A DNA stretch of 64,000 nucleotides, taken from assembly GCA_013396915.1 (NCBI GenBank), contig VWZL01000009.1, positions 279,150 through 343,149 on the forward strand, given 5' to 3'. How positions within the stretch are numbered: the first letter of the stretch is position 1; each line of letters opens with the position of its first letter. Positions 40,416-52,473 of the stretch are shown here, one piece after another. The notes below the pieces were generated by a model. It was not told the origin of the DNA. It did not search any database and worked only from the letters and a program-made list of their open reading frames with translations. This DNA comes from Stercorarius parasiticus (taxonomy: Eukaryota > Chordata > Aves > Charadriiformes > Stercorariidae). The position numbers were made by a program, and so were the translations under genes.

Positions 40416-43400
40416 AAAAGCACACACTGGAAAATCAGCAACAGTGCTGGGAGAAGGGTTTGGTGGAACTACGGACTGCGGTGTAATTTTCTGCATGCCT
40501 GTCGCTTGGCCCCTCATGTAATTTACCATCCCCTCCGCAACAGTCTGGCAGCACAACAGGGTGCCACCGTGACCATACTGTGTTTTGGTGGTCACCTGAG
40601 GGATGGGGAAACTGGAACACACTGTGACTGACAACGGCATGGTCGGGTTTTTGACGCAGAAATAGTCGCCACTGCTCACAGCTGCAGCAAATACGAGGTG
40701 TCAGTCAGTGCAAGTTTTTCGTGGCTTAGAGTTTGAAGGAAAAGCTCCCCTGTCAGACAACAGCGACCTCCCCTCGGGAGGCAGCCTGACATTGTGAGTG
40801 CCGGCGAGGCGGCCTTTGCCATGCCACCCCTCTTTTTCCGCCTGCAGACTGAGAAGCAGGGGCAGTGGCACACACGGGGACACAGCTACCGCTCAGCGCT
40901 GGGGCAGGGAGACAGCCCTAGGACCCTGAGCGATAGGTGACGGCGTCTCACTGGGGTCAGCTCCAATGGCGTGTGGAGACAGGGGTTTCATTTGACTAAC
41001 CCGACTTTGTAATTGCTGGCCATTATTTGCTGCGCATAGAGCTAATATTTATCCACACGCTCTCACCGACCAAAGCACAGAGCATCCTTTCCCCTGTTCT
41101 CAGTTAGCGAACACTCCAGGACCACAAATCTGACTTTGTGTCCGTGGACACACCCCTGCAGCAGGAGGAGGCAACACACAGCCACGGAGTATTTCCAGTT
41201 TTCTTGCTCTTCCAAGCTCAAAAGCCCCAGCTGCATAAGGACGCAGCACGTTCCCTCGGAGCCGAATGTGCAGTTCCGCCGCGCCAAGGGGCAGCTATGG
41301 CTGGGAAGCACAGGAATCTGTTTACTGGAGCCAATGGGAACTGCACTGGGGACAGGTAAGAAGCTGCAGTTACGATAAATGGTCAGTTGTTTTCCTCCCA
41401 CCAACCACACAGGCACAAAAAGGAATATTTAATTATTTTTCCCGAGGACAGCAAGACCTGCACTCTATGCAAATCAGTATGGTGTTCTGGGGTTTGGGTG
41501 AGGAATNCAATTCGAATTATAGTTCTCTTCGGATCCCCTCTTGTTACCCCAGAACTACCTAGCTTTCTCAGCAGAGCGTTCAATACACTGTTTGGGTTTG
41601 GCTTTCCACGGGAAATGGAGAAAAGTGCAGAGATTTGCAAGTCTTTCACTGCTGGGAAGCGCTGGAGAACTTGAAAGAAGTGGAAGCCAGCAATGAATTA
41701 GCTCTGATCTCATGGAATCATGGGAACCTGCAGTAACAGGGTATGAGATGTCATTATTATGTTAAATTAGTCTATTAATTCAGCTCAGGATACTATGTCC
41801 ACCGCATAATATTAAGCACTTAGTTCTGCTCACGCACGCTTTCTTAATGCTCTGGGAACACTGTGTGCCCTATTGAGGAACGTGAAGGACTGCGTTAGAA
41901 ATTACTACTGATCTTAACATCAGATCCATATGTCTTAGGAGCCCGTTAGCCTATACAATTCATTGAGGATGTTTCCATCTGTGAATAGTTCCCATTAAAA
42001 TGTAATTGTGTCAAACTAAATGTATTTCTAAAATATTTTCAGAAGTTAATATTTATAACAGACATTAAGCCTAATCCAGCCATCGTTCTGCTTTCCCCCC
42101 ACCCAAGTTTATTTCTGTAGCTATTTTGGAGGGGGGAGATTGTACCGTGCGAATAACCCGTGGTTAGTAACCATTGTTTTTTTTATTCTTGTTGCAACAA
42201 AATGCTTGCACAGGAGAAAAAAAAAAAAACAACTGAAGTGCTGGTGCTGAAAATAAATGTTAAATCTCAGTGATTTCACCAATAAAGGAGTTAGTCCTGG
42301 TGGGAGAGGATCTGATTCGCGTCAGCTCTCTTTATCCAGTGCTACTGGGGAAGACCAGCTGATTACGTTGAAGGCTAATGTTATGATCGAATCAATGGGC
42401 CCAATTAGCCCCGAGTAGATCGATGATGGAGAAGTATTCCGGTCACCTGAGCTCAGGGGCTCTGGAATGAGAACAGGTGAAAATAACCCGATTTGGAGAC
42501 GGTGTCCTACCAATCTGTGTGCACGAGGGCATCACATGGCTGACGAGGGCAGCGGGAAACTAAAAGGGGGCAAGGAGCGACTGTTTCCTCTTTTTTGTTT
42601 TGGTGCAGGCTCTCCTTCCAGCCCCGGTGCTAGAAACTGCTGGGCTGCCGTACCCGGGGGAGGCGGAAGGGCTTCGGGAAGGCTGACAAGCCCAGTCTTT
42701 GTTCTGATGGATGGTAGCTCCTTTTGCAACAGCGACTGCCTGCTCTCCTTCACCAAGAGCTTCCTAAGGAACAGCTGAACGACTGGCTGCCCAGAGGTAA
42801 GTGGTGGTGTGGGTTTGTTGTGCTTTTGCCTTTCCATAGAAATAGCTGGAATTACGTAGAATGTGAAATACCTTAGTCAACAGGCTTCCTCTCAAGTGAG
42901 AAAGCCTATTGAATCCTAATCTTAATTCCTCCCCTTTTCTCGGGACAAGATGTTTTTCAAGCAGTACGTAGCTACAGTGCAGTTTAGAGACTGAGAAGCA
43001 GTCTTGGAAAATGGGTCTTTAAACGCACACGTGAGCATTTAAACCAGTTGCCTAACGTTCAAGTGGCTAAGCGTTCATCAGACGCATGGCCCCTTAAGTT
43101 AGCAAGTAATTTAATTCTGGAGCCAAATCAACTTCTTGCTTTAATTGTCACAAAAGTTAGGATAAGGCTATTTAGTTAATGTTACCTCAAAAAGAAGGTA
43201 ACTGCAACCTGTTGGTTGGAGAGGGAATGGAAAATGCTCAACATCATCCATGAAAGATTAATTCTTTCTTAAATGACTCTCGAAGATTTGCAAGTCAAAT
43301 CTGCAGCTTGCATAAACTTTCCTTCTTCGGCACGACTTCTCCAGCCTTCCCAGAATTTTACCTTTCTCGGCCAAGGCGGAAAAAGTGACAAAACAAAATT

Positions 43401-46400
43401 AATTACGGTAATTCCAGCCATAGCCATAGAAAACACCAGTAGTTGTCTCCTTCACCTGGTTTTCAGCGACTGGGTTCCGTGTCACAAGAAAACTCAATGG
43501 AGTTACGCACAACTTTTCTCAATGCTCCTTCGGGCAAACAAAGGTTCTTCTACTCAAAGTAATGAACCTGATGAAGTTACAGGCTTGTCTGAATGAAGAG
43601 GTTGTCTCGTCTATCTACCTACAAGCTCTGGGAATCACGTGCTTTTGTGTATTAGAGTATTCGCATGCAGGTTATGTGGGAGATACACCTGGTCTTACTT
43701 GTGAAGAGCATCGTGTAAATGTATGTTTAGACTTACTTTGTAATAACACATTCAGGATTTCTTAGCTTATCTATTTGGTATTTTCTTTCCATCTGGTAAA
43801 AGGAATGCAGAAAGACAAAGGCTAATTTTAACTTCCCATTGTTGTGGAGCTACTAAATAACACAGCATTGAAAGGCCGGGATGTAGGATGAGCATAGCAG
43901 TGATTTACGGTTCTCAAACACGTGTGTTGTAGGCACTGTGACTCTTGGATGGAAAGTGCGTGTGAGAGGTACCACGGTGGCTGCGGTGGTCTGTTACGCC
44001 GACACTCAACTAATAAGATGTGAAAACTGGTGCTGGGTTAGGTCTAAATATTAGGTCGTTGCCTGCTTTTTTTTGTAATGCTTGCAGCGTTAGAGGGAAG
44101 TACAACTGTGTAATCTGAACAATAAGTTAATGACACTTTGTGTGTGGGAATGTAAATCTGCTTATCATTCACGCCCAGCCCCCACTCGCACACATTTCCA
44201 AAGGCATTCGTATGCCTCCTTCGAGAGAACTAATGATACTGTATCAGCTCTCTTTCTATTTAGATATTTATTTCATATTTGCTTGAAGAATCGGGCCAAT
44301 GTTTTTGAAAGCACATTTAACTATACCATATGCCTACTTAAATCATCCCTATCAAACAAGTTGTAGGATGATGCTCTGGTTCATTCTGTTCTGTTTTCCC
44401 TCCCTTCACAATGTGTTTATGTATATTTATCCAATTTGTTCTGTTGCTCTTGCCAAATTGCAGGTTTGAGATCTCAACTATGCAGGGGCAGCTGTGCTAT
44501 TGTTGATGCCTTACAAAACAAAGGTCACAGACTGAGCCCGCATCACTAGAACTAATGGCAGCTGCATGTTAACTGTTATGGTATAGGCACAGGATGATCG
44601 GGGTTCATGGACCCTCAGAAGCAGGAATGAATCCTACCTTGCCCTGTGGTAAGCAAGAACTCAAGTCTCGCTTTCAAGAAGTAATTTTTGTGCAAATTAG
44701 CCTCTTGCAAAACATCCTGCTGTTGACTTAATTTACTGACATAATTCCTTCCTTGGTCTGGAGGAAAAAAAAAAACAAAGTAACTTTAAACAGCCCCACT
44801 ACAAAAAGCCAAAACCTGAAAAACAAAATAGCAGCTGAGCTGGAAGGAATGAGCTCTTCCGCATGTAACTTATGTTAGCTTTTATCACTTGCGAGATAGG
44901 ACTAAGAATTACCAGCTGTTCCAGCCTAGGAAGCTATTGACCACATGAAGAAGTAGGCTACCACGAGATGACGTTTCCTTCAAAAGAAGGTTGCTTCCAA
45001 ACCCAGCCCAGCTACTCGGAGTAAAGAAACAGCAGGGCGGGACTGCTTCAAATGCCCTTTGTCTGCTAAGAGAGATCAATCTGTGAGGCTTGGGAATTGT
45101 AAACTGTTTGCCCCTTGGGTGGCCTGACACATTATTACTACTTGTCCTGGTGCCTTTCAGACCAGAAGCTAAGAGTCCACCGTTACTTAAAAGCGTGTTT
45201 CTTGGAGCTACACGCAGCTTTTGAAAATACCGAAGAAGAGGGAATGTAATAGCCGGAGCGGAGTAAGGAGACGAGGCACATGTAGGCAGACACAGCTCTG
45301 AGAGTACGCAGCTGGCTTTGAGGCTGGCTGTCTAGGGCTGCCTCACCAGTGTGCTGTTAATTATTTAAAAGAGAGCACGGGGGGAAACTACCATCACATC
45401 TGTCACCCACAGGCAGGCAGGACCTTCACTCATGGAGGGACCAGATGTGTTTATTCGAAACATGTACTAACTAGCTACTTAATGGGTTAGAATTATTAGC
45501 CAGAAGTTAATTAGGCAAATATATTAAACATCAGTCAGCTTACTTAAAGCATCACTTCTTTAACGCTGCTTTTACCTTTTTTTAAAGCCATTATCAACCA
45601 CAGGAAAAGGAGGGCAAAAGTCAAGATCGCATAAAGGAGCTGCAGTAAAAAATAATGTATGCAATCTGATCAGTGTGTACAAATGAAAACTGCGATGCTC
45701 CAGGTAATTGCCTTAACTAAGTGCCTCTTAATACGGCAAGCACATGGGAGGGAGCGGGGAGGCTTGTTTAGGAACCTACAGGTGTTGGAGAAGAAAAGGC
45801 ATTAACAGTGGAAAAAGTTTTTTTCTTGGTATAGTCAAGGGGAACTTGAAACAGGATGGCTTCGCTGGTTCTGCTTGTATGGTACATATCCCAGAAGATG
45901 CGGGTACTTGCGTGGCACTCTGCCTGCACAATGAACTCGGAAACACAGCTGGCTGCTCTTGTTCCCCGGGAGACAAAATTCAGAAGTGATGTTTAAGTTC
46001 CTGGCTCCCAGCTGGACGCCGCAAGAAGCAGCGGATGGAGTAAAGGCATAATATGCTCTATCTTTGGGCTAGCAGGGGCAGGTGGGGGAATAGCTAGGAT
46101 CCTTTGTTAGAAGCCTGCCATAACCACGGTTTTGTAGAACACCTTTCAGCTGCTCTGGAATGAGAGCAGCTGTCTAGAAACGGAACAAGGTAATTTGCAG
46201 GATGGAGCTTGCAATCCATTCATCTTCACTGTGTCTGTCTGCTTTCATGCGTCCATGCTCTTCCTCTTAAATCTGGCGCTGGTATTTATAAAAATGACAC
46301 TTGAAAACGGGAAAGAAAGACTCAAGGTACCACTGTTCCACTGTCAAGGAAACATGCTGCACTCACAGCACCTAGAATTAAATAGGAAGCACGTGCTTCC

Positions 46401-47728
46401 TCTTTGCATGCGGAGACTGTTTCCCAGGGAGGCAGAAACAGCGGGCAAGAGTGCCAGTGACGGCTTGGCCATGAAGTCCCGGGCTTTCAGCTAGTTTCAG
46501 TTTTCGCCTGCATAGCTGCTGTAAAGAATGCCCAAGACCCCTGAGGTAGTGAGCAGGTACTTCTTGGTACAGCCTGGAAACTGCAATGAATATGTCCTAA
46601 ACGGATTCCCACACAGTACTGTTTTACTTTAAACTGGTTTTTATGTTAATTTGTCAGAAACCCATAGGAAGAAACGCCCTGGATTCACGTGTCTACTTCT
46701 GCAATTGCTCAGAGCTACGAGCTCTTCCAGAAGACAGGACCTTGGCTTCCCTTAAGCCCCTACGGAGAGATGCTCTCGAAGCCATGTTTAACTTGGAGCT
46801 TGTGGTTAATTCCCATTGTCCTCAGCTCCGCATGTGATCCACAGCAAGAAGCGGAGCAGGTAATTCTGCCTTGAGTCTGTGCTTGAGAGATGAAAATCGT
46901 ACTACCAAAGCTTTGCCGAGAGAGAGAAAATTCTTGCCTGCATTCAGGCTATCACAGGCTACAAAAAATGGTTAAAAAAAAAAAAGAAATGGAGTTTGTT
47001 TTAGTACTCGTTTGTCTAAAGAAAAATAAGACAGTGGGCAGGTAATGCAAACTGTCAAACGTAAACGGCCGGACAGCATTACTGAACATTACAGGACTTA
47101 CTCCTGCTGTGGGAAAAACAATTTATTTTCTGAAAGTGAGACAGAAAACAAAATGAAGGCTTTATTTTCATACGTAGAGAAGTTGAGAAACTTCTTAACA
47201 GGAAGACCCGTGGATGCAATGGGTGGTTAAGCTAGTTCCTGAAATAGGTTACTGAAAGGCTGAAAGTGTGACATAAAACATGGAGATGGAATATGGAAAT
47301 ACTTCTTTCTTCCCTCGTCTTTTTATTCCAGAGGGCAAGGGCACAATATCAGACTTGAAAGACTTCACGGACCTAGGTCTGTAAAGACAGAACCAAAAGG
47401 AAATCGGCGATAAACCAGACAGAGAAAAAGTCTAATATCTCAAGACCTGAGAAGTGACAGTGCAGAAACGGCACAATGCTGTTGGTGTTTCTGAACTCCC
47501 TGTGAGCTGCCATCCCATTCACAACCGAGTGCCAAACAAGCAAAGCAGCTGTTCTCAGCAGGAAGAACAAAGACTTGAATGACACAGGCTCCTCCTGTGA
47601 GAAATCTGCTTAATAGACAAATGAAAGCATGTCTCAAGGTAGCACTGCGGCTCGGAAACATAAAGCCGTGTGCTTACTCCTAGAGATCATTTCCCACCCT
47701 GTCTTCCCTCTAGGACAAAAGTTCTTCC

Positions 47729-47743
47729 TTTTTTTTTTTTTTT
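47729..47743. repeat. T15 homopolymer
   Basis: Fifteen consecutive T are followed by ACAG on the plus strand, which makes a splice-acceptor look-alike. It is intronic. Confidence 0.85.
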
Positions 47744-47932
47744 ACAGTTGTAAGAGTGTGAACTATTTAGTCTCCAGTTACATTCAGACTCTAGTAAGAC
47801 TTGCTCAATAAGGTTAATTTTTCACTCGGTAAGTTCTTATTGGAATGTCTGGATAGGAAATACATTTAAAGTTAGCAGTAAACTTGTGAACCGGTGCTGT
47901 TGCCAAGAGCCCTTACTACTAGCAATACATTC

Positions 47933-47947
47933 AAAAAAAAAAAAAAA
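47933..47947. repeat. A15 homopolymer
   Basis: Fifteen consecutive A are followed by an A-rich, G-interrupted stretch. No upstream retrotransposon body was recognised. Confidence 0.85.
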
Positions 47948-50900
47948 GAAAAAACCAAAAACCACCACTGTTGATGGCTACCAGACCGGATTGTGCATCG
48001 TTGTGTGCATGGCTTCAAGTGAACTGCGCACTGGAGACTGAACTTCAGTCACCTACTTTGAAACTGGAAGCAACTAAGAATTCGGGAGTACGAGCACAGT
48101 AATTTTCCTTCCAACCTCGCAAAAAATAATTCCTATTTAATCTTTGCTTTTTAAGTGCCACCAGCTGTTCATGTTGGACAGGATGTAGGAAGGGATAAAT
48201 GCCAACATGATTTGAGCAGAGGGCAAGTAAGGTCATTAAAAAACAGTAGCGCAGACTGTACCATCTCTGCATGTGACCTGATCATGAATTCCAGGTTTCA
48301 CTTGCACTCAGGTTTGTGTTTGCGTTTGTCCTTTTTGCCTTGGTTACTGCTTAAGCTTACGAGCGCAAGGAGAAAGATACTGCCCACTGCTGTCCCAGGG
48401 CACCATGCAGACAGGTGGAGTCGAGTGCCATTCACCACAAGGGTGCCAAAGTCGCTCAACTGAGAGCTGGAAACGGTGTCATACTTAAAGCAGTGATCCC
48501 ATTTAACCTGACGTTTGCCCCTCTTTTGAAACACATAACGGGCTTTTGTTTTTCATATGTACTCAGGTAGGCTTAGTCAATGTATTTCAAGTTAGGAGAA
48601 GCTCATCTATCTTGCTGGACCAAGGGGTAAAGGCTCACTTAATGTTTATGAGCTAATCTTAGAGGGACCAACTGCATGAATCCAAGTGCAGGATGCAGAA
48701 AGGTGGAAGCTGGCCAGCAACACGGCAGCTGGGTTAAGTAACAAACTTCTGCAGTTCTCTGAACTATTTTAAGAACAATGGTGTTTTCTCAGCCTCTTGG
48801 TTCATTCTGAATAATTCCCTGCCTCGCCTAGACCTAACGGTTCTTGCTTTGCTTAGAAGAGTATCTTCACAAGATCAAACTGGATGTTTCCAGTAGCACC
48901 TGCAAATCCAGAATAGCTTACTGTAATGCTCCGATGAGAAACCAGAGTTCAAACGAACGGAGCTGGTTCGGTAGCAGACATGTAAATATTCGCTACAAAT
49001 ATTTCAGTGAAGTACTGTGCTCCTGCGCTATTTTAATTTTTAGTGACTGTCAGCTGTTCATCAAATAAAAGACAACTCGTGAATGCTGGGGAATAACAGA
49101 AATGTATATAGTTCTGATAGCCTTTCCATGGAAGGCCGAGGGGATTTTACCACTGGCTTAGAAGAAGAGAAGCTATTGGTTTGTCAAGTCAAGCCTACAG
49201 ATATATTTTCTGAATGTGTACTCAAAGAACTTAGAGCAAAAGGAAAAGAACAAAAGCAAAGGTAGCACAAGAACGCAGACTTAGAAAAAATACACCCTTT
49301 TTTCCCTATATTGGTCTTCCAAGGAGGCACGGGTTCTGTTTTTCTTCCCAAAGTAAATGACTACAGAAACATCTGAAGTAACGGAGAGGTCAAAGGCATC
49401 TCCGATTCAGTTTGATTCCCTGGAGCTGTGGTAGGCCACCAAATTCAAGCCTGAGCTGAAAAGGGGAACTAATTTTCTCAAATATCCTGCAAGACCTGAA
49501 AAATCTATGGCTTTTAAATGGTTCATGTAGTACAACCTGAGTCCCTTCCATTAAAGCAGTTTAGTTGCAATGTGACACTTGCCCTCACAGTATGTAAGTG
49601 ATATCTCAGGGTACGCAAAGCAAAGCAATTCAACTTGGGTTTGTCTCCTCATCTTCTTCCTGCAGGGTGAACAGTGTACTCGTCCTTTCTGGACTATTTC
49701 AGTATTATCTAACGCTTTTTATAATGCATAGGTTGCTCATGTAGAAATCCCAAACAGCCGTCATCTCTTAGCTCATCAGCAGTCTCTTGAAATGAGCTGG
49801 TTTTGTAAGCAGACGATGTAATTTTGCACTTCAGAAGCGGCGGGACAAGAAGGTATTTTACATGGCGCAAGCAGCACAGTCTTGTTGTCACATAACCTAA
49901 GGATACCGTGTCCATCTGCTACACGGTACTGTGAAAAAACAGGCTTTGAAAAGAACGCTTGGTTAAGACTACAGCTGGCATTTTGGAGGCTCCTAGCTAA
50001 ATGCGGCCAGCAGTTGGAAAGAAAGTAAAAATACACAATGGCGTAAGACCAGGGGTTTACTAACCCAGCATCTTGGGTACTTTGGCATTTGATCTGTTCC
50101 ACATGGGTTTCTATTGTTCTGCATGTGAAAACCGCAAATTCACCGGTCAACAAGAAGCGTCTCCAGCTAGGAGAATATAGTGAAACCTGTTAAGTGAGTC
50201 TTTACCATTTACCCAGACGCAAAGCTGTAGGTTTCAAAGTCACAAAGCTAACTTTGCTTGTGTTGCTCTTAATTCCATGGAAGAGAACTAGAAAAAGAGC
50301 GGACTGGTTGTTGCTACATTAGCAACTAATATTAGCTCCACTACGTGAGGAATTACTGGGAGTTATCCAGCAACAGTCTGAGCTGTGCCAATGGGAAGTC
50401 AAGGGTTCAATTCTGTAAATATCTCTCATAGCTGTCAGTCTTGGGCATAGCGAACTGTTTATCTCTGGGCCGAAGCTGTAACTACTTCACTGTCAGGTTA
50501 GGGAAGTATGCTTCACACACTAACCTTCGAAAAAAGAATTTTCCTGTGAACCTGTACAACTTCATGTGTATTGTTCATGCATTCTTTCTCACAAACGCTG
50601 CTGAGAGGAAAGGAGCTGTAATTAGGTGCTTGATTTACACCGCTGTTAACTGTGTGGCGAGTTGTCTCTTTCAATAGTGCTTCACAGGCCAAACAAGCTC
50701 TCCGCTGAGTAAGAGAAAAACGCAGCGTGTTCAACTAACTTCCGCCGTGCTTTAATCTACATAAATATTCGACGCATTTCACATGAATGTGGCACGATAG
50801 GCTGTTTACATACTCGCAGGCTAACAGCGTGTGGAAAAGCATTTACAGTTTCAGGTGTTGGGATGCTTAATACCGGGCGCCTAGTTTGGTGCTGGTTTTG

Positions 50901-52403
50901 TGTGGTGAGGTAACTCGGCTGAAACGCTTGGCGGGAAGAGGAGGCGTTCTTAACCTGACTGACTTACGCGGTTCTGATGACAAGATGAGCTCCCTAACAG
51001 CTGGGCAGTGTGCTGCCTGGTTTAGGTAGGAGAGCGGTTTCTTACAGCTGCGTCGCTGTGCAGTTGGCACCTGACCACGTGCAGCCTAGCTCAGCGTGAA
51101 TATAAAGGCACAAGGCTCTAACAGAGTCCTGCTGCACGTTGGGCAAGATCAGTGTTTCCCATAGCTAGGTAAAAGGCAACCTGAGCACCAGGAAAGCATA
51201 ACAGCGTGAAAAGCTCACCCCCTTCCTCCGCTGTCCGTGGAACTCAGCTCCATGCTTGTTTTCCCTGCGCTGCCGCTCCCCAGAGGGGAGCTTTGGCTGC
51301 CGCACAGAGCCTGCGATGCAGCTCCTCTGCAGTGATTCACCCCGCTCTCTTCCACTGGGGTTAATCACTGATGTTTTTTTAATTCTACAGCTTTCCAACT
51401 TTTCTCCTCCCGCTGGCCATTTAATGCACAAAACAGATGTGTATTTGGGGTTTTGCTATCAGTCTCACAGCACAACTGAGGCGGCTGATTGTTGCTTAAC
51501 TCAGAAAAGTAAGTACTGCAAATCATCTACGCAACATGCGTGGTTCTTAAATTGCGAAGAATTGCCACAGAAGAATGACAATGCAGAGCTGTAAGAACTG
51601 CCGTGCTTCCCACTGGATTAACATTAGCCTCATCCCAAATAACTCTGAGAAGGACTACTCGGGAAACGGGGAGAAAGTCAACAGCCTGAAAGCCTTTGCC
51701 CTCCTACAGGGCCAAGATCTGACACGCGGTTTTCTGACTTCTGATTATCTTTGTTTCACAAATGGGGAACAACGGAGTCGAAGTGATCTCAAAAGCCTAG
51801 GGCATGTCTGACTTAGAGAGGAGGAGGGAAGGATGAGTTCTCCAAGGGCCAGAAGTAATGTGCAGCCCTGGCCAGTGACACTTAGAATAAGGCTAGAACT
51901 GCGGTTTAGCCACAGTGCTGTTAGGGGATTGCTGCCGTTGTTAAATTACTGCCTCGTTTTATCATTACATGTTGAGCAGTGGTACGCATCTTGACACATA
52001 ATTTTAATAATAGCTTGTAAGTGTCAGTGATAATGTAATCTATTTAACAATGAGCCTAAAGATTATCCAGAAGAGAGCATATTATGCCCTGTTAAAACAG
52101 CTAATCTGCATAAAACTTATGACAAGCCAGACCTTTTCAGTGTTTAATAAACTGGCTGAATATTCATTTTTAAGGCACTGTCCAAATTGGTTTGGTCACA
52201 GATGACTGTTTAAAGCCCATTCCAAAGCCGGCAAACACACCAGGGAAATAACACAAGAATGGGGGGGAAAAAATGGCAACAACAAACCACCTCCCATAAA
52301 ACCAACAGAAGACCGCCTCTAGCCAAAAGCCCTCATGATTCACATCAGCAATAACGGATCCAACTCCAGCGAAACACAGGATGACGTTTTTTCAAGTACT
52401 TAC

Positions 52404-52473
52404 TGGCCACTTCTGTATAGGATTGGTGCAGGGCAGAGCAAAAAATCAGATTCCACTGTTTTTGGTTTTTCAT
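52404..52473 (-). CDS. ANTXR2: ANTXR2 exon 10 (Ig-like extracellular domain)
   Basis: The 70-nt exon adds two bases to finish His, then reads EKPKTVESDFLLCPAPILYR followed by SG, and leaves two bases (CA) for a Gln codon. The LCPAPIL motif is diagnostic of the ANTXR family ectodomain, and the Cys in it is one of the conserved Ig-domain cysteines. The donor is GGCCA|GTAAGTAC. The acceptor lies directly after a long T-rich tract. The N-terminal half of the exon is more divergent from mammals than the LCPAPIL half. Confidence 0.94.

Larger units (their letters stand above)
33773..52403 (-). other. ANTXR2: Large intron between exons 10 and 11
   Basis: At 18.6 kb this is the longest complete intron in the window. 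It splits the Gln codon of SGQTLEV after two bases. It contains many unrecognised short open frames on both strands, a short CR1-like stretch (35292-35352), a cluster of alternating purine-pyrimidine DNA (40344-40415) and one ambiguous base at 41507. It also has long A and T runs (47729-47743, 47933-47947) and AT-rich, CpG-poor stretches that could be conserved elements (around 42300-42480 and 51940-52200). Two plus-strand segments with splice-like edges (41199-41355, 46658-46859) are discussed in the findings. No second gene was recognised. Confidence 0.75.
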
